Origin: Beta vulgaris subsp. vulgaris
Lineage: Eukaryota > Streptophyta > Magnoliopsida > Caryophyllales > Amaranthaceae
Reading direction: 5' to 3'
DNA length: 64,000 nt
Assembly: GCF_026745355.1 (NCBI RefSeq)
Contig: NC_079209.1
Coordinates: 21,385,378-21,449,377 of the forward strand
The position numbers and the translations under genes are program-made. This document shows, one piece after another, positions 35,593 to 47,080 of this stretch. The stretch's first letter is position 1; each line of letters opens with the position of its first letter. The notes beneath the pieces were generated by a model. That model was not told the DNA's origin, made no database searches, and was given only the letters and a program-made list of their open reading frames with translations.

Positions 35593-36085
35593 TGTATGGG
35601 TATAACCCAAGTTCATTAACGGCCTTCTCACTAGTGACCGCGACTATACCTATGGACGCGAGTACGATAAAACCATTAAAAGGATCGTTCGAGCCAGTTC
35701 ATCACCTGGGACCGGCAGTGTTGGCGGACGCCTAACAAGACAAAATAGAGGGAATCTTCCCACCTGTCAAGTGCGTCATAGCCCTACACGTGTCAAAGGA
35801 TCATACGTCCTGTCAGAGGAATAGTACTTCTATAAATACCCCAATGGTACTATTCTGCAGGTACATTCTCTTACACACTAAAAATAGTTTATCTCTCTCT
35901 CTCTCTTATTTCTCTCTCTACATCCTAGTGGTCCAAATATCTGACTTGAGCGTCGGAGGGGGGTTTCCTCAAAACCACCCCGAGGGTAGTTTACGTTTGC
36001 ATCCTGTGCAGCTTTCCAGCAAGGACGTGAGCTCTCAAGACTTGGCGGACTCTTGCGAGGACGCTAACCGTTTCGAACCGAAACA
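35593..36085 (+). repeat. 5' LTR of the Tat element
   Basis: 493 bp, TG...CA ends. A TATA-like TATAAATA lies at 35831-35838, followed by a (CT)n tract near 35890-35925 that may lie around the transcription start. The sequence after it, ATTTGGCGCTAGAAGGAGGG (36086-36105), is the candidate primer-binding site. Confidence 0.95.
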
Positions 36086-36133
36086 ATTTGGCGCTAGAAG
36101 GAGGGGCCTCCCAACCTTAGCGAAGAAGCAATC

Positions 36134-37675
36134 ATGGGTGACGTAAACAACACAAATCAAGGATCCAAGGATAAGGATGTCGGCCAGACCTCGTCGCAGC
36201 CAGTCATCACTGGGGCGATAGGAAACCCACAATTCAACTACCAATCTCCCGAGGGACAGACACCAAATAGTAATGTACCTCTCAATTTAGCTCAGCTAAG
36301 TCAATTCTCACCTGAACAGCTGCAAACTGTGGCTTCTTTCATTCAAATGTTGACTGCCAACCCCCAACAAAGCACACCCAATCAACCTGCTGGCGGTGCA
36401 CGTAAGCGACCACTGGTCACGGCCGGTAGGAACGCGGACGACACCCCCCTTCGGAAAATGCGATCTTTGAACCCTAGCGGACAAGAGATGGAAAAAAGGA
36501 TTGATCAGTCAGACTATGAAGAAGACATTCTGGAGACAGAAGAATTGTATCATTCAGAGGAAGAGGCCCAGGGTGGCTCCCGTCGTGAGTACAGTGCCTC
36601 AGGCGCTAGTAACTATTCGATGGGGGGTCACCTACTCATTAAGCCTAAGCTCTCCCCCTTCACTATGGATATTTTGAACCATCCAATGACGAGAATCAAG
36701 ATGCCAACCTCCAAGTATGATGGCACTTCGGATCCAGATGACCACGTGGCTGCTTACGAAGGTCACATGTTCCTTTACACTGATGTAGACGCCATATGGT
36801 GCAAGGTCTTCCCGTCCACATTGACAGGCATAGCCCAGACTTGGTTCAAAAGTCTAAAGCCAGGTAGCATCTCTAGCTTCTCCCAGTTGTCGTCCACATT
36901 CAGTACTCACTTTGTCAGTAATAGGCGCCGCGAGCGTACTACGGGAGAATTATTGTCTGTCAAGCAGGGGGCAAATGAAAGTTTAAGGGACTATATCGGT
37001 CGCTTTAATGTTGAAGCCGTTTCAATTCCACGCTTACAGCAAGATGTAGCGGTGCTAGCCTTGATGACTGGCCTCAAGGAGGGGTCACCATTTCGAAATT
37101 ATCTGGGTTAAATCTTACACCACTCTGGGTCCCGTCCTGGGTAAAGCAAATGATTATATCAGAGGGGAAGAGTTTGACAAAGCTGTGGGTAACCGTGAAT
37201 CTGAGAAGAAAGAGGATAAGCAAAAGAAAGATAAGGGCCGTGAATCTGATCGCGCCCGAGATGATAGACGACAAGAGTCGCATATGGTAAAAAGAGGGAT
37301 GAACGAGAAAGGGATGGCGAAAGGTATGACCGCGATCGTAGGGATCGTGAGAGGAATGTTCGGGAAGGAGGTGAGCGCAGAGACAGATTTGACGCGTACA
37401 CCCAGCTGACTACCTCAAGAAGTCAGATCTTTTTGAAGAACAAGGATAGCGACAAATGGCAGCGTCCTAAGCCTATGTTCCACAAAAATCGTGATAAAAG
37501 CAAATGGTGTGATTTCCATGGGGATCACGGCCATGTCACGGAAGATTGTCGTCACTTGAAAGATAATCTAGAAGATTTGTTGAGAAGGGGCTATTTCAGC
37601 CAATATAAAGCACAGACGAAAGAAGGAGATCTGGTGAAACCAGTCACAAAAAGTTCAATCAAGGATAAGTGAAAT
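36134..37675 (+). pseudogene. gag: gag of the Tat element, frameshifted
   Basis: It starts MGDVNNTNQGSKDKD at the first ATG after the LTR. Residues 170-290 hold the retrotransposon gag domain (YEGHMFLYTDVDAIWCKVFP, FVSNRRRERTTGELL). The frame is lost near 37110, continues in a second frame through a Lys/Asp/Arg-rich part, and returns to the first. There a CDFHGDHGHVTEDCRHLK zinc-knuckle-like motif (CX2HX3GHX4C) and a basic tail are visible. Gag would form the cytoplasmic particle. As it stands no full gag can be made. Confidence 0.8.
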
Positions 37676-37679
37676 TCAC

Positions 37680-38570
37680 GTCATCAGTGGCGGACCTATT
37701 CATGGAGGTAGTGTGAATGGAGCCAAAGCCAGCCTGAAGGAATTCAGGCACCAAGTCAATTTCAATGAGAGCATGAAGTGGAGGCATCCGCCAGCCATGC
37801 CGGCAATGACTTTCACGCTGAAAGACGCAGAGCATGTGGTCTTCCCTCATGATGACCCATTGGTGGTCACTCTAAGAATTTCGAATTGTTTGGTCCATAG
37901 GATCCTGGTAGACGGTGGAAGCTCAGCTAACATCCTGTATCTCTCAACGTTCGAAAAATTGATGATAGGACGAGAATACTTGAAGCCAGTCCGATATCCT
38001 GTGATTGGATTCACCGGGGCGTCTGTAACTCCAGGGGTTTGGTGAGCCTCCCGGTCCGGATAGGAGACGGCAATGAAGTCCGGGATATCATGACTGAATT
38101 TCTGGTGGTAGACGTTCCTGGGCCTACAACGCCATAGTGGGACGCCTCTGATACATGATGTCCAAGGTGTCGTTTCCACTTATCATCTGACAATGCTGTA
38201 TGTCACTAATGAAGGGATGACAGCTAAGCTGAGGGGGAACCAGGAGGCAGCAAAGTCATGCTATTTGACAACCTGAAACAGCCAGCTAGGAGGATGCCAG
38301 TGGAAGAAGCAAATCCACCCGGGAGAAAGCAAAGAAGGGCTCAAAGAAGGGCCGCGATGAATGAACAAGGAGAGAAAGGGTCAGAAAAAGATAAGGAGGA
38401 GATGATGGAAATATCAATGGAGGAGTTAGAGGCCAGGCCAGAGGATACGCCAAGGCCAAAGCCTGATGGGGAAACTCAACAAGAAATGCTAGCAGAAGAT
38501 CCGACGAGGACGGTGGCTGTAGGGACAGATATAGATCCGGAGGTGGGGTCAATTTGGTGGCACTTTTAAG
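37680..38570 (+). pseudogene. pol: Aspartic protease region of the Tat pol, frameshifted
   Basis: The frame at 37713-38045 holds HVVFPHDDPLVVTLRI followed by RILVDGGSSANILYLS, with the DGG(S) active-site motif usual in Tat elements. A shift near 38040 ends the frame. The following 38258-38569 is an acidic linker in another frame. Confidence 0.75.
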
Positions 38571-39971
38571 AGAGAATGCAGACGTCTTCGCGTTCTCCGC
38601 TGATGAGATGCCAGGGATAGATCCCTCTGTAATTGTCCATCGCTTAAATGTGGATGGTGCCGTCCGTCCAATCAAGCAGAAGAAAAGAAATTTTTCGGCA
38701 GACAAGAATAAAGCCATAAAAGAGGAGGTAGAAAATTGTTAGCGGCAGGATTTATCGAGCCGTGTGACTACCCAGAATGGTTGGCTAACGTCGTTATGGT
38801 AAAGAAAGCGAACGGCCAATGGAGAATGTGTGTGGACTTCACGGATCTCAATAGGGCCTGCCCAAAAGACTGCTATCCTTTGCCTAGGATAGACCAGCTA
38901 GTAGATTCTACTAGCGGCCATGCTCTGCTCAGCTTTATGGATGCATTCTCAGGATATCATCAAATCAGTTTACTTGGAGCAGATAGAAAGAAGACGGCAT
39001 TTATAACAGATTGTGGAGTTTACAATACAAGGCGATGCCTTTTGGGCTTCGTAATGCCGGAGCCACTTACCAGAAGTTGGTCGATAAAGTATTTGCGGAT
39101 CAGAGAGGCAGAAACATAGAAGCTTATGTTGACGACTCCATTGTCAAAAGTAAATCTGACCGCGAGCACCTAGAGGATTTGGCTGAAACATTTAGAACGC
39201 TGAGAAGGTACCAGATGAAGCTTAATCCTAAAAAATGTGTGTTCGGAGTAAAGGCTGGGAAGTTTCTTGGTTTCCTTGTCAGCAAAAGAGGAATAGATGC
39301 GAATCCGGAAAAGATTCAGGCAATCATGACCTTGCCAGAACCTAAGGGGGTGAAAGACATCCAGAGGTTAACAGGGAGAATGGCATCACTTACTCGATTT
39401 ATCTCCAAGTCAGCCGACAAGGCCTTGCCTTTCTTCGCTTTGTTAAGGGGAAACAAAAAGTTCGAATGGGGGGAAGACCAGAGCAAAGCCTTCGCGGCTG
39501 TGAAAGAGCACTTGAAAAAATTACCTACAATCACAAGACCAGAAACAGGGGACGTACTGCAGTTGTATGTTTCAGCGTCACCAAAGACGGTCGCGGCCGT
39601 ACTATTGGTGGAGAAGGAGAAACGACAGTGCCCCATATACTTTATAAGCATATCCTTAACGGCCCGAAAGCCGTTACCAGTTGGTAGAAAAGATGGCCTT
39701 GGCGGTCATCATAGCAGCCAGGAAACTCAGGCCATACTTCGATTGTCATCCCATCCAGGTGCTCACAAATCAACCACTGGAAAAAGCTCTTCAGAAAATG
39801 GATAGCTCGGGTCGTCTGCTGAAATGGGCCGTAGAGCTATCCGAGTATGATATTCAATACAAGCCTAGAACCGCCATTAAAGCTCAGGCCTTGGCGGATT
39901 TCATGGTGGAGGCCTCGTATGAAGAAGAAGAAATAGAGCAGAAAGAAAGTTGGCTGTTGGAGGTGGATTGA
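38554..39971 (+). pseudogene. pol: Reverse transcriptase and RNase H of the Tat pol, frameshifted
   Basis: RT landmarks, in order: GFIEPCDYPEWLANVVMVKK, RMCVDFTDLNRACPKDCYPL, FMDAFSGYHQI, then after a shift near 39020 MPFGLRNAGATYQKLVDKVF and YVDD at about 39125-39136. RNase H follows with FEWGEDQSKAF, VYVS and AVLLVEKE, and after another shift RKLRPYFDCHPIQVLTNQPL. The domain order is normal but split over at least four frames. Confidence 0.85.
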
Positions 39972-41661
39972 TCCGCTGCTGATAGCGGCTCAGGAGCCGG
40001 TATAGTAATGACAAGCCCGAAGGTAACACTTTCCAGTACGCTATCAGATTCGGTTTCCCAGCATCAAACAATGAAGCGGAATATGAAGCAGCCATAGCTG
40101 GTCTAGAATGTGCTTGGCGGCTGGCGCCCAGCAAGTACTACTAAAGACTGATTCCCAATTGGTTAGCGGCCAGCTAAAAGGGGACTTTGAAGTTAGAGGG
40201 GTAAACATGGCGAAGTATGTGCAGAAGGCAAAGGAGTTGATAGCTCAACTTCGACGTTTTGAAGTGCAGGCCATACCGCGAGCGGAGAACGCAAAAGCAG
40301 ATGCTCATTCTAAGCTAGCCAGCTCCAATTCATTCAACGTTGAAAGGACGGTCACCATAGACATGCAAAAAGACAAGAGCATTTTAGAAGAGATTGTGAC
40401 CGTCAACATGGTAAACCAGCAGGGGGAATGGTTCAGTGAGTTGGTGGCGTACAAACTGACTGGGGCGCTCCCAAGCAATCCCTTCGCCGCGAAGAAGTTA
40501 AGACGACAGGCAAACTGGTACATCATATACAATGACGAGCTATACAGAAAGTCATTTAGCCTGCCTCTACTAAAATGCGCAACGGCATGGGAAGCGAAGA
40601 AGATACTGGAAGAAATACACGAGGGCATTTGCGGAAATCACATCGGAGGAAAAGCTTTAGCGTTAAAGGCGCTAAGGGCAGGGTTCTACTGGCCAACCAT
40701 GCTGGCGGATGCTCAGAGCTATGTCAAAAAATGTGATAAATGTCAAAGATTTGCTCCCGTCATCAACAGACCAGCCAATGATTTGCAGCCCATATTTTGC
40801 CCCATCCCGTTTGCGCAGTGGGGGATGGATATCCTGGGGCCTTTACAAAAGCAACTGGGGGAAGGAAGTTCTTATAGTGGGCATAGATTATTTCACAAAG
40901 TGGATAGAAGCAGAACCGACAGTTCAAATTAAAGCCCACCAAGTCAAGAGATTCATTTGGCAGAATATAATGACGAGGTTTGGGATTCCCATGGCTATTG
41001 TTTTCGACCATGGCGTCCAGTTTGACTGTCGTCCAATCAAGCTTTCCTGACAGAGTACAGAGTAAAATTCGCATACTCAGCTGTGTGCCCCACAAAGCAA
41101 TGGCCAGGCAGAGGCCGCGAATAAACAAATCCTAAACGCCCTAAAGAAGAAGCTGGATGAATTTAAGGGAAAATGGGCAGATATGGTGCCTGCCGTCCTA
41201 TGGTCGAACAGAACAACAGAGAAAGAAGCGACGGGAGAAAACCCTTTCAAACTGGCTTTCGGAGCAGAAGCAGTGTTGCCGGTCGAGGTGGGTCTGCCCT
41301 CATACCGGGTGAAACATCAGGATCTAGACGCGAATGAGCAGGCTCTCAAAGAAAGTCTGGATTTAATTTCTTACCCGAGGTAAGGCTCATGGCGGAATTG
41401 AGAGCAGCTGCTTATAAGAACAGAATTAGCAAGGCCTACAACAAGAGAGTCTGGGAAAGACAGCTGGAGGTCAACGATCTCGTCCTCAGGAGAACAGCCG
41501 CCACTGGTAAAGCGCATGCTGAGGGAAGCTAACTGCGAACTGGGAAGGCCCGTACATAATCGCTAAGAAGTAGGCCCCGGTTCCTTTATCCTTAAAGATA
41601 TGGACGGAAAAGAACTCAAGAATTGCTGGAATGCGATGTTCTGAAAAAGTATTATGTGTAG
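39960..41661 (+). pseudogene. pol: Second (archaeal-type) RNase H and integrase of the Tat pol, frameshifted
   Basis: A second RNase H follows the first: LLEVD, then after a shift AAGAQQVLLKTDSQLVSGQL and AENAKADAHSKLAS. Integrase starts with its zinc part (HEGICGNHIGG...CDKCQRF) near 40620-40750. The core follows with GIDYFTKWIEAEP, a DHGVQFD motif where DNG is usual, NGQAEAANK near 41095, and a C-terminal tail ending about TATTATGTGTAG. The dual RNase H is diagnostic of the Tat lineage. Several frameshifts make it non-functional. Confidence 0.8.
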
Positions 41662-41787
41662 GCAATAATTGTAATTGGCCAAGAGCCCTTGATTGAATTA
41701 CACAAATAATAAAACCTACACTAGCGTTCTGATAAATTCTCTCGTTTGTTATTGTATCATTAACTTTGTCGGCATCTACGGAAAAAG

Positions 41788-42175
41788 TAAGTGCATTAAC
41801 GGTCATATGACAGACCTAGCACACAAACTAAAGCCATATAACAGGCTAAGTGCATTAGCGGTCAGATGACAGACCTAGCACACAAACTAAAGCCATATAA
41901 CAGGCTAAGTGCATTAACGGTCATATGACAGACCTAGCACACAAACTAAAGCCATATCAGGCTAAGTGCATTCACGGTCATATGACAGACCTAGCACACG
42001 AGACGAAAAGCCATATAACAGGCTAAGTGCATTCACGGTCATATGACAGACCTAGCACATGAAACAAAAAGCCATATAACAGGCTAAGTGTATTCACGGT
42101 CACATGACAGACCTAGCACGCAAAACGAAAAACCATATAACAGGTTAAGTATATTTGCGGTCACATGGACCCTAC
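41788..42175 (+). repeat. ~60-bp tandem repeat downstream of pol in the Tat element
   Basis: Seven copies of a unit of 56-64 bp start at AAGTGCATTAACGGTCATATG (first five letters AAGTG or AAGTA). Copies begin near 41788, 41848, 41907, 41963, 42024, 42088 and 42147. Tandem repeats in this position are common in Tat elements. Confidence 0.85.
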
Positions 42176-42530
42176 ACCTAAGTTGAAGACATAATCAAAC
42201 CCGGACGCGACGAACATTATGAACGCGAAATAACAAGGAAGAACAAAAGCAGGAAATACGATAAATAGACAAAAGTACTTCATAGATTAAAAGCTACTGG
42301 CTTGGCGGCCAACTACAAAAAGATATACTGTGGCGGCCAATTTAAAAGAAAAGGCTTTTAGTCCAAATAAAAAGTACTCAGCAAAATTAAACGTAGCAAT
42401 TATCCAAAAAACGCCAACAAAAGGCAGATTACAATATTACAAAATCTGAAGAAGTCTTTACAGGATGAAAAATAAGAAATTAAAAACTGTTCGAAGAACA
42501 AGAGGAGCTAAGAGATGGCCGCCAAAAACT

Positions 42531-43082
42531 TCAAGAAGGGGGGGCTTCAGAGTCACGAGGGTCGACGTCGGCAATGGCATCCTCATCGGCGAAGTTCGGA
42601 TCCCCCTCAAACGGAGAAAGATGCTGACCGGCAGCATGAGCGTCTTCAATCACGTTCCAGTCAAAACCAGGAACGGTTTTGCAGACGCACCTCATGGCAG
42701 CTGCCCAGCCACCATCATACCGTTTGTGAAGCTCCGCCACATAATCATCGGATCCTTTAAACTAAGCAACCGCCTTCGCGGCACCCCGAGCTTCAGCAGC
42801 AGAAGCATCCAAAACCGCCATCTCCTTCTCAGAATTGGCAGTTTCAACAGCCTTGGTCAAAGCCTTGACGTTTTCTTCAGTCTCCTCCAGCAAGGCCGCC
42901 CTATCCCTCAGAGTTTGCACCTCATCCTCTAAAGGCGCCACTTTCTCCTCAGCCTCCTTCAACAATCCCTGGCAGGTCTCCAGGGAAGCCTTGTAGGTGT
43001 CCGCCAGCCTCTGGTACTCCAAGTATTGCTCTATCAGCTCGATAGCAGCATTGTTGGCCTATGAATGAAAGTAAGGGACGTC

Positions 43083-43124
<42 letters not shown>

Positions 43125-45460
43125 AAAAGAGAAGAAAGAGAAGAGTTAAAATCATACCACTAACTGGTCATGAGCCAGCCTAGCAGCAGGAGTCTTTAGA
43201 GAGCCTGAAGGGCGGTCCAAGGGCAGCTGCATACCCTTGAGAATACGGTAGGCAAGAATGCCACCGTTCTCAGGGATGTCAGAGTGCAAGGATTCATCCT
43301 CCCTGACGTCCCAGTTTGGCTGGTAGATCTTGCCAGGGGTCACAGTCTGGGGAGCGAAAGCGGCCGCCACCGCGTCGCTTAATGGCACCTCCTTCTTCTC
43401 AATCCATTCCCGGAACCTATAAAAGATCCCAGGAGAAAGGTTGGAGAGGAAGCTAGGAGTGGCAATCAGCTCCCTCAACTTCTCCTTGATAGAAGAAGTG
43501 GTCTGGGAAACCAGAGAACCACCGCCAGCCACGCCGGCACCAGCGACGGTAGCGCCCTCCACTTGAGCTTCCTCAGTTGAAGGATCCAAGTCTTCCACCA
43601 GCACCTCGTTCACGGTAGAGGTACCAGGGCCCTCTACCACCTGCCTCTTGTTGGCAGCAGAATCTTCGACGGTCTGCTCCCGAGAACGTCTCCTACTCAC
43701 TGAACTACCCCTATTAACGGTCCTGGTGATGGAAGGCCTAGGAGGAGCAGTGGGAGAATTGGCAGCTGAGGTAGATGCGACTATTGGGACGCGAGTGCTG
43801 ACGGAGGGACCGCGACCTCTTCTGCGGACGGTTTGAGGCCCATGACGGTTCCCTCCCCTGCGACCATTGGTAGAGCTATGCATAGTCAAGTAGTCAGAAG
43901 ATGGAGGACCGGGCAGGTGTGTCAGCGGCCGAAAATCACTGTCGACGCCGAGAATGTCAAGGTCAAGATGATCAAGACCTGCAAAACAAATGAGCCAAAA
44001 CGGTTTTAAAAAAAAAAAAAATGTACAATTATATGTATACCACCGCCATCAGACGGACCAATCCGACAACACTACTTACCATTTTCATAAGCAGGAGAAA
44101 GTAGGAGAGCCGACAACGGCCTGTCCCCTAAGATATACTTGGTATGGGGGAGCCAGATGGAAGGCTCCTTGGTCCTAACAACCTTCCCGTCATCAAAAGT
44201 GGTATCATAGTCAGCAGAGGCAAAGTAATCATAGGCCGCTAACTCTTCATCAGTTAACGGCTTCAGAGCTAGCTGTTCCATGTGAGGAGCAGGTTCTGTA
44301 AAATGACGGCGTACGGGAAAATCATCCGGCACCCGCACCCAGAAGAAAGCGTCCTGCCAGCCTTTCAAGCTGGTCATCTTAGGCTGGACCGTCATCTTTT
44401 TGTCGGCCGTCATAAGAGACCACCATCCAGCTAAACGAGAGGACCCATTCTTCTTCAACCAATGGAGATGGCGAAACAGGTTGACGGTCTGGGGAAAGTC
44501 AAGAAAGCGTACCACCCAGATGTATGCGATGAGGTTGCGAATGGCCAAAGGAGTCAGTTGCGCCAAACAAACATTGAAAGCATTCAGGATCTTCACCACA
44601 AAAGAATCCAGGGGGAAGCGAAGACCAAACTCAAAATGGTGGGTATAGACGGCTACGTGACCGGGTGGGCAATCCGTTATAATGGATCCTTCTGATGGTA
44701 CGACCAATCGGTAAGGGGTCGGCATATGATATAAGTTTCGGGCCACTCGGGGATAATGCAACTCCAAAGCATCCCGGCGCCATTGCTCGTCTATAACTAC
44801 TGAAAGGGGACCATTGCAGGCGTCCTCAGGAAGCCAAAGAGCATTCGTTCCCGGCCCAATCTCATCAGCCTCTTCTCGGCCAGACTGAGAACTTTCTTCA
44901 ACCATTGGAGCCTTAGAAGCCGCCACCCCAGTACGGCGCTGGTAAACAACCTCAGCATTATCCTCTTGGGCCATAGCAGGTGAATCACTGTCGTCACCTA
45001 AATCAATAATAGGGGGATTAGGAGTCGCATACTCCTGCAAACGGTCGTAAAAGTTGGACGATACTCTAACCCCCGCGTCCGCTAAACTGTCTAACCAAGC
45101 ATGTTCCCTAAGAGGAAGAACGTCAAGACCAGGGACGGCATCTGAAGGTGGATGCCTACGGGTGCGCCTAGCTAGAATTTGATGTCTAAGTTCCCTAAGC
45201 GTCTGCTTGTCGCCACTCTGGCTAGCGGTCAGATACCTCAAAGTCAAGTTGTGTTCCTCGGGAGTAGAAGGGTCGTTAATGAATTTAGATCTCAACTCTC
45301 TCTCTCTATCGGTTATAGGGGGTATGTCCGCTAATAGCCTAGTTCTCCCCACAGGGCTGAGATCAGGCTCAGAAGTTTGGGCAATAGAGGGGGAAGAGGG
45401 ATCACTTTCAGTCATAAAAGCTTCATCAAGGACATTTTGGCTATCAGATTGGTCCGACAT
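42531..45460 (-). pseudogene. Antisense three-exon gene of the Tat element (Transposase_28-like), one stop codon
   Basis: Exons 45460-44080, 43978-43158 and 43058-42531 join in phase through GTAAGT/TTGCAG and GTATGA/CATAG introns. The start MSDQSDSQNVLDEAF was chosen over upstream frame extension because an acidic N-terminus follows. Residues 220-330 (GSIITDCPPGHVAVYTHHFE, LAQLTPLAIRNLIAYIWVVR, RLAGWWSL) resemble the putative gypsy-type transposon domain Transposase_28. Exon 2 is Arg/Ser-rich and exon 3 is a coiled coil (TCQGLLKEAEEKVAPLEDEV). One TAG (42762-42760) interrupts exon 3, with the frame open to 42531. Extra antisense ORFs are known in Tat/Retand elements. Their function is unknown. 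Confidence 0.75.
43086..43122 (+). repeat. Poly(A) tract (37 A) in the antisense gene's second intron
   Basis: A run of 37 A on the plus strand reads as poly(T) on the antisense-gene strand and lies just upstream of the CATTCATAG acceptor. It can serve as the polypyrimidine tract of that intron. Such a length is unstable and error-prone. Confidence 0.85.
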
Positions 45461-46217
45461 GGCAACGAAACGCGAAGAAAAAAGACTTAAAGAAAGAAAA
45501 AGAAAAAGGGTAGAGTTACCTGGAAACGAAAGGTCGCCGGAAAAAAGCAAGAAAACAAAGAGCGAAACTTGCCGAAAAGACAGATGAAACTCCGAAACAG
45601 CAAAAGCAACACCAAAAGCTGAGACCTTGGACCGAAAAATCACCAAAGAACCACAAAAGCCAAAGCAAAGTGCAAACCCAGACAATGCAAGTCGGAGAAA
45701 TGCGAAATTCTTAGTATCACAAGAACCGGGACGAAGAAACTAAGAAAATGGCGAACTTTTCAGCAAGAACTAAGCACTAGAAATCGAGTTTTGGAGGAAA
45801 AGAGGTTCGAACAATGGAGGTTGTGTCAGAAGAGCAAGAGGAAGAAGAAAGGGATTTTTTGTAAGTAAGAGGATAAAAATTCCAAAAGTAAACCGCCTTT
45901 TGCTTTTATATCAAGGTGAATGGCCAAGATTAAGTAAACTCTTCAACTTCCTCTCAGATGCGTGCCAAGTGTCGAAACTACACTAAAACCTAATAAAGCA
46001 TTTGGGCGGGATTTTCGGAAAAGGTAATCATTAACTTTTCGAAATTCTTCAACTCCCTACGACGACACGTGGCACTCCACAAACCTACCCCACTAAGAAA
46101 GGACAAAAGATCAAGATAAAAGTAAAAAGAAATATAAAAATACCGTCACAAAAATGTCCGCGTCCATCCGGCAACATCTTCAGTGGTCGCGACCACAAAA
46201 GATGCTGGGGGGCTAGT

Positions 46218-46710
46218 TGTATGGGTATAACCCAAGTTCATTAACGGCCTTCTCACTAGTGACCGCGACTATACCTATGGACGCGAGTACGATAAAACCA
46301 TTAAAAGGATCGTTCGAGCCAGTTCATCACCTGGGACCGGTAGTGTTGGCGGACGCCTAACAAGACAAAATAGAGGGAATCTTCCCACCTGTCAAGTGCG
46401 TCATAGCCCTACACGTGTCAAAGGATCATACGTGCTGTCAGAGGAATAGTACTTCTATAAATACCCCAATGGTACTATTCTGCAGGTACATTATCTTACA
46501 CACTAAAAATAGCTTATCTCTATCTCTCTCTTATTTCTCTCTCTACATCCTAGTGGTCCAAATATCTGACTTGAGCGTCGGAGGGGGGTTTCCTCAAAAC
46601 CACCCCGAGGGTAGTTTACGTTTGCATCCTGTGCAGCTTTCCAGCAAGGACGTGAGCTCTCAAGACTTGGCGGACTCTTGCGAGGACGCTAACCGTTTCG
46701 AACCGAAACA
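46218..46710 (+). repeat. 3' LTR of the Tat element
   Basis: Same length as the 5' LTR with five substitutions (C/T, C/G, C/A, T/C, C/A). It is preceded by a purine-rich GATGCTGGGGGGCTAGT (46201-46217), the polypurine tract. Confidence 0.95.
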
Positions 46711-46865
46711 ATAGGCTTTGACAATTTTCATCAAACTAGTTATCAAGTAGCAGATTACTCCATGGAGCTAAAGTCGGAAATATGTAGAAGAAAAGCAAAT
46801 TCGTATGACTCAATCACTCGTCCTATTCTACACCACTTAACCCCTCTTTGATCATGTGAAATGTA

Positions 46866-47078
46866 CTCCCTCTGCCTAACTGTGTAAGTTGACATTGTTC
46901 TAGGAAATGGAAGCTAAGCCCGAAGAGGAAGTAGAGTTAAGGTGGATGGGTGACTATGGATCTCAACATTACAAGAATAGTTGAGTAAAAAGTAAAAACT
47001 TAGCAAAAGTAGAAAACTTAGAATAGTTAGAGACACTCTACTTTGGTAATATACTCTTGCAAGTCGGACAAGAAGGAG
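46866..47078. mobile_element. Stowaway/mariner-like MITE
   Basis: 213 bp, inverted ends CTCCCTCTGCCTAACTGTGT against CTCCTTCTTGTCCGACTTGC, TA duplicated at both sides (46864-46865 and 47079-47080). Non-coding, in the PRP39 intron. Confidence 0.65.
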
Positions 47079-47080
47079 TA

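Larger units (their letters stand above)
35593..46710 (+). mobile_element. Tat-lineage Ty3/gypsy LTR retrotransposon, 11.1 kb
   Basis: Two 493-bp LTRs (TGTATGGG...GAAACA) that differ at 5 positions enclose gag, pol and a 3' region with an antisense gene. The 5-bp target duplication ATAGG lies at 35588-35592 and 46711-46715. The reverse transcriptase (TDLNRACPKDCYPLPRIDQL), the second archaeal-type RNase H after the first, and the long 3' region with an antisense ORF are Tat/Retand/Ogre features. It lies in an intron of the PRP39-like gene in the opposite orientation. With 1% LTR divergence the insertion is young. At an assumed grass rate of 1.3e-8 per site per year it would be about 0.4 million years old. 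Confidence 0.9.
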
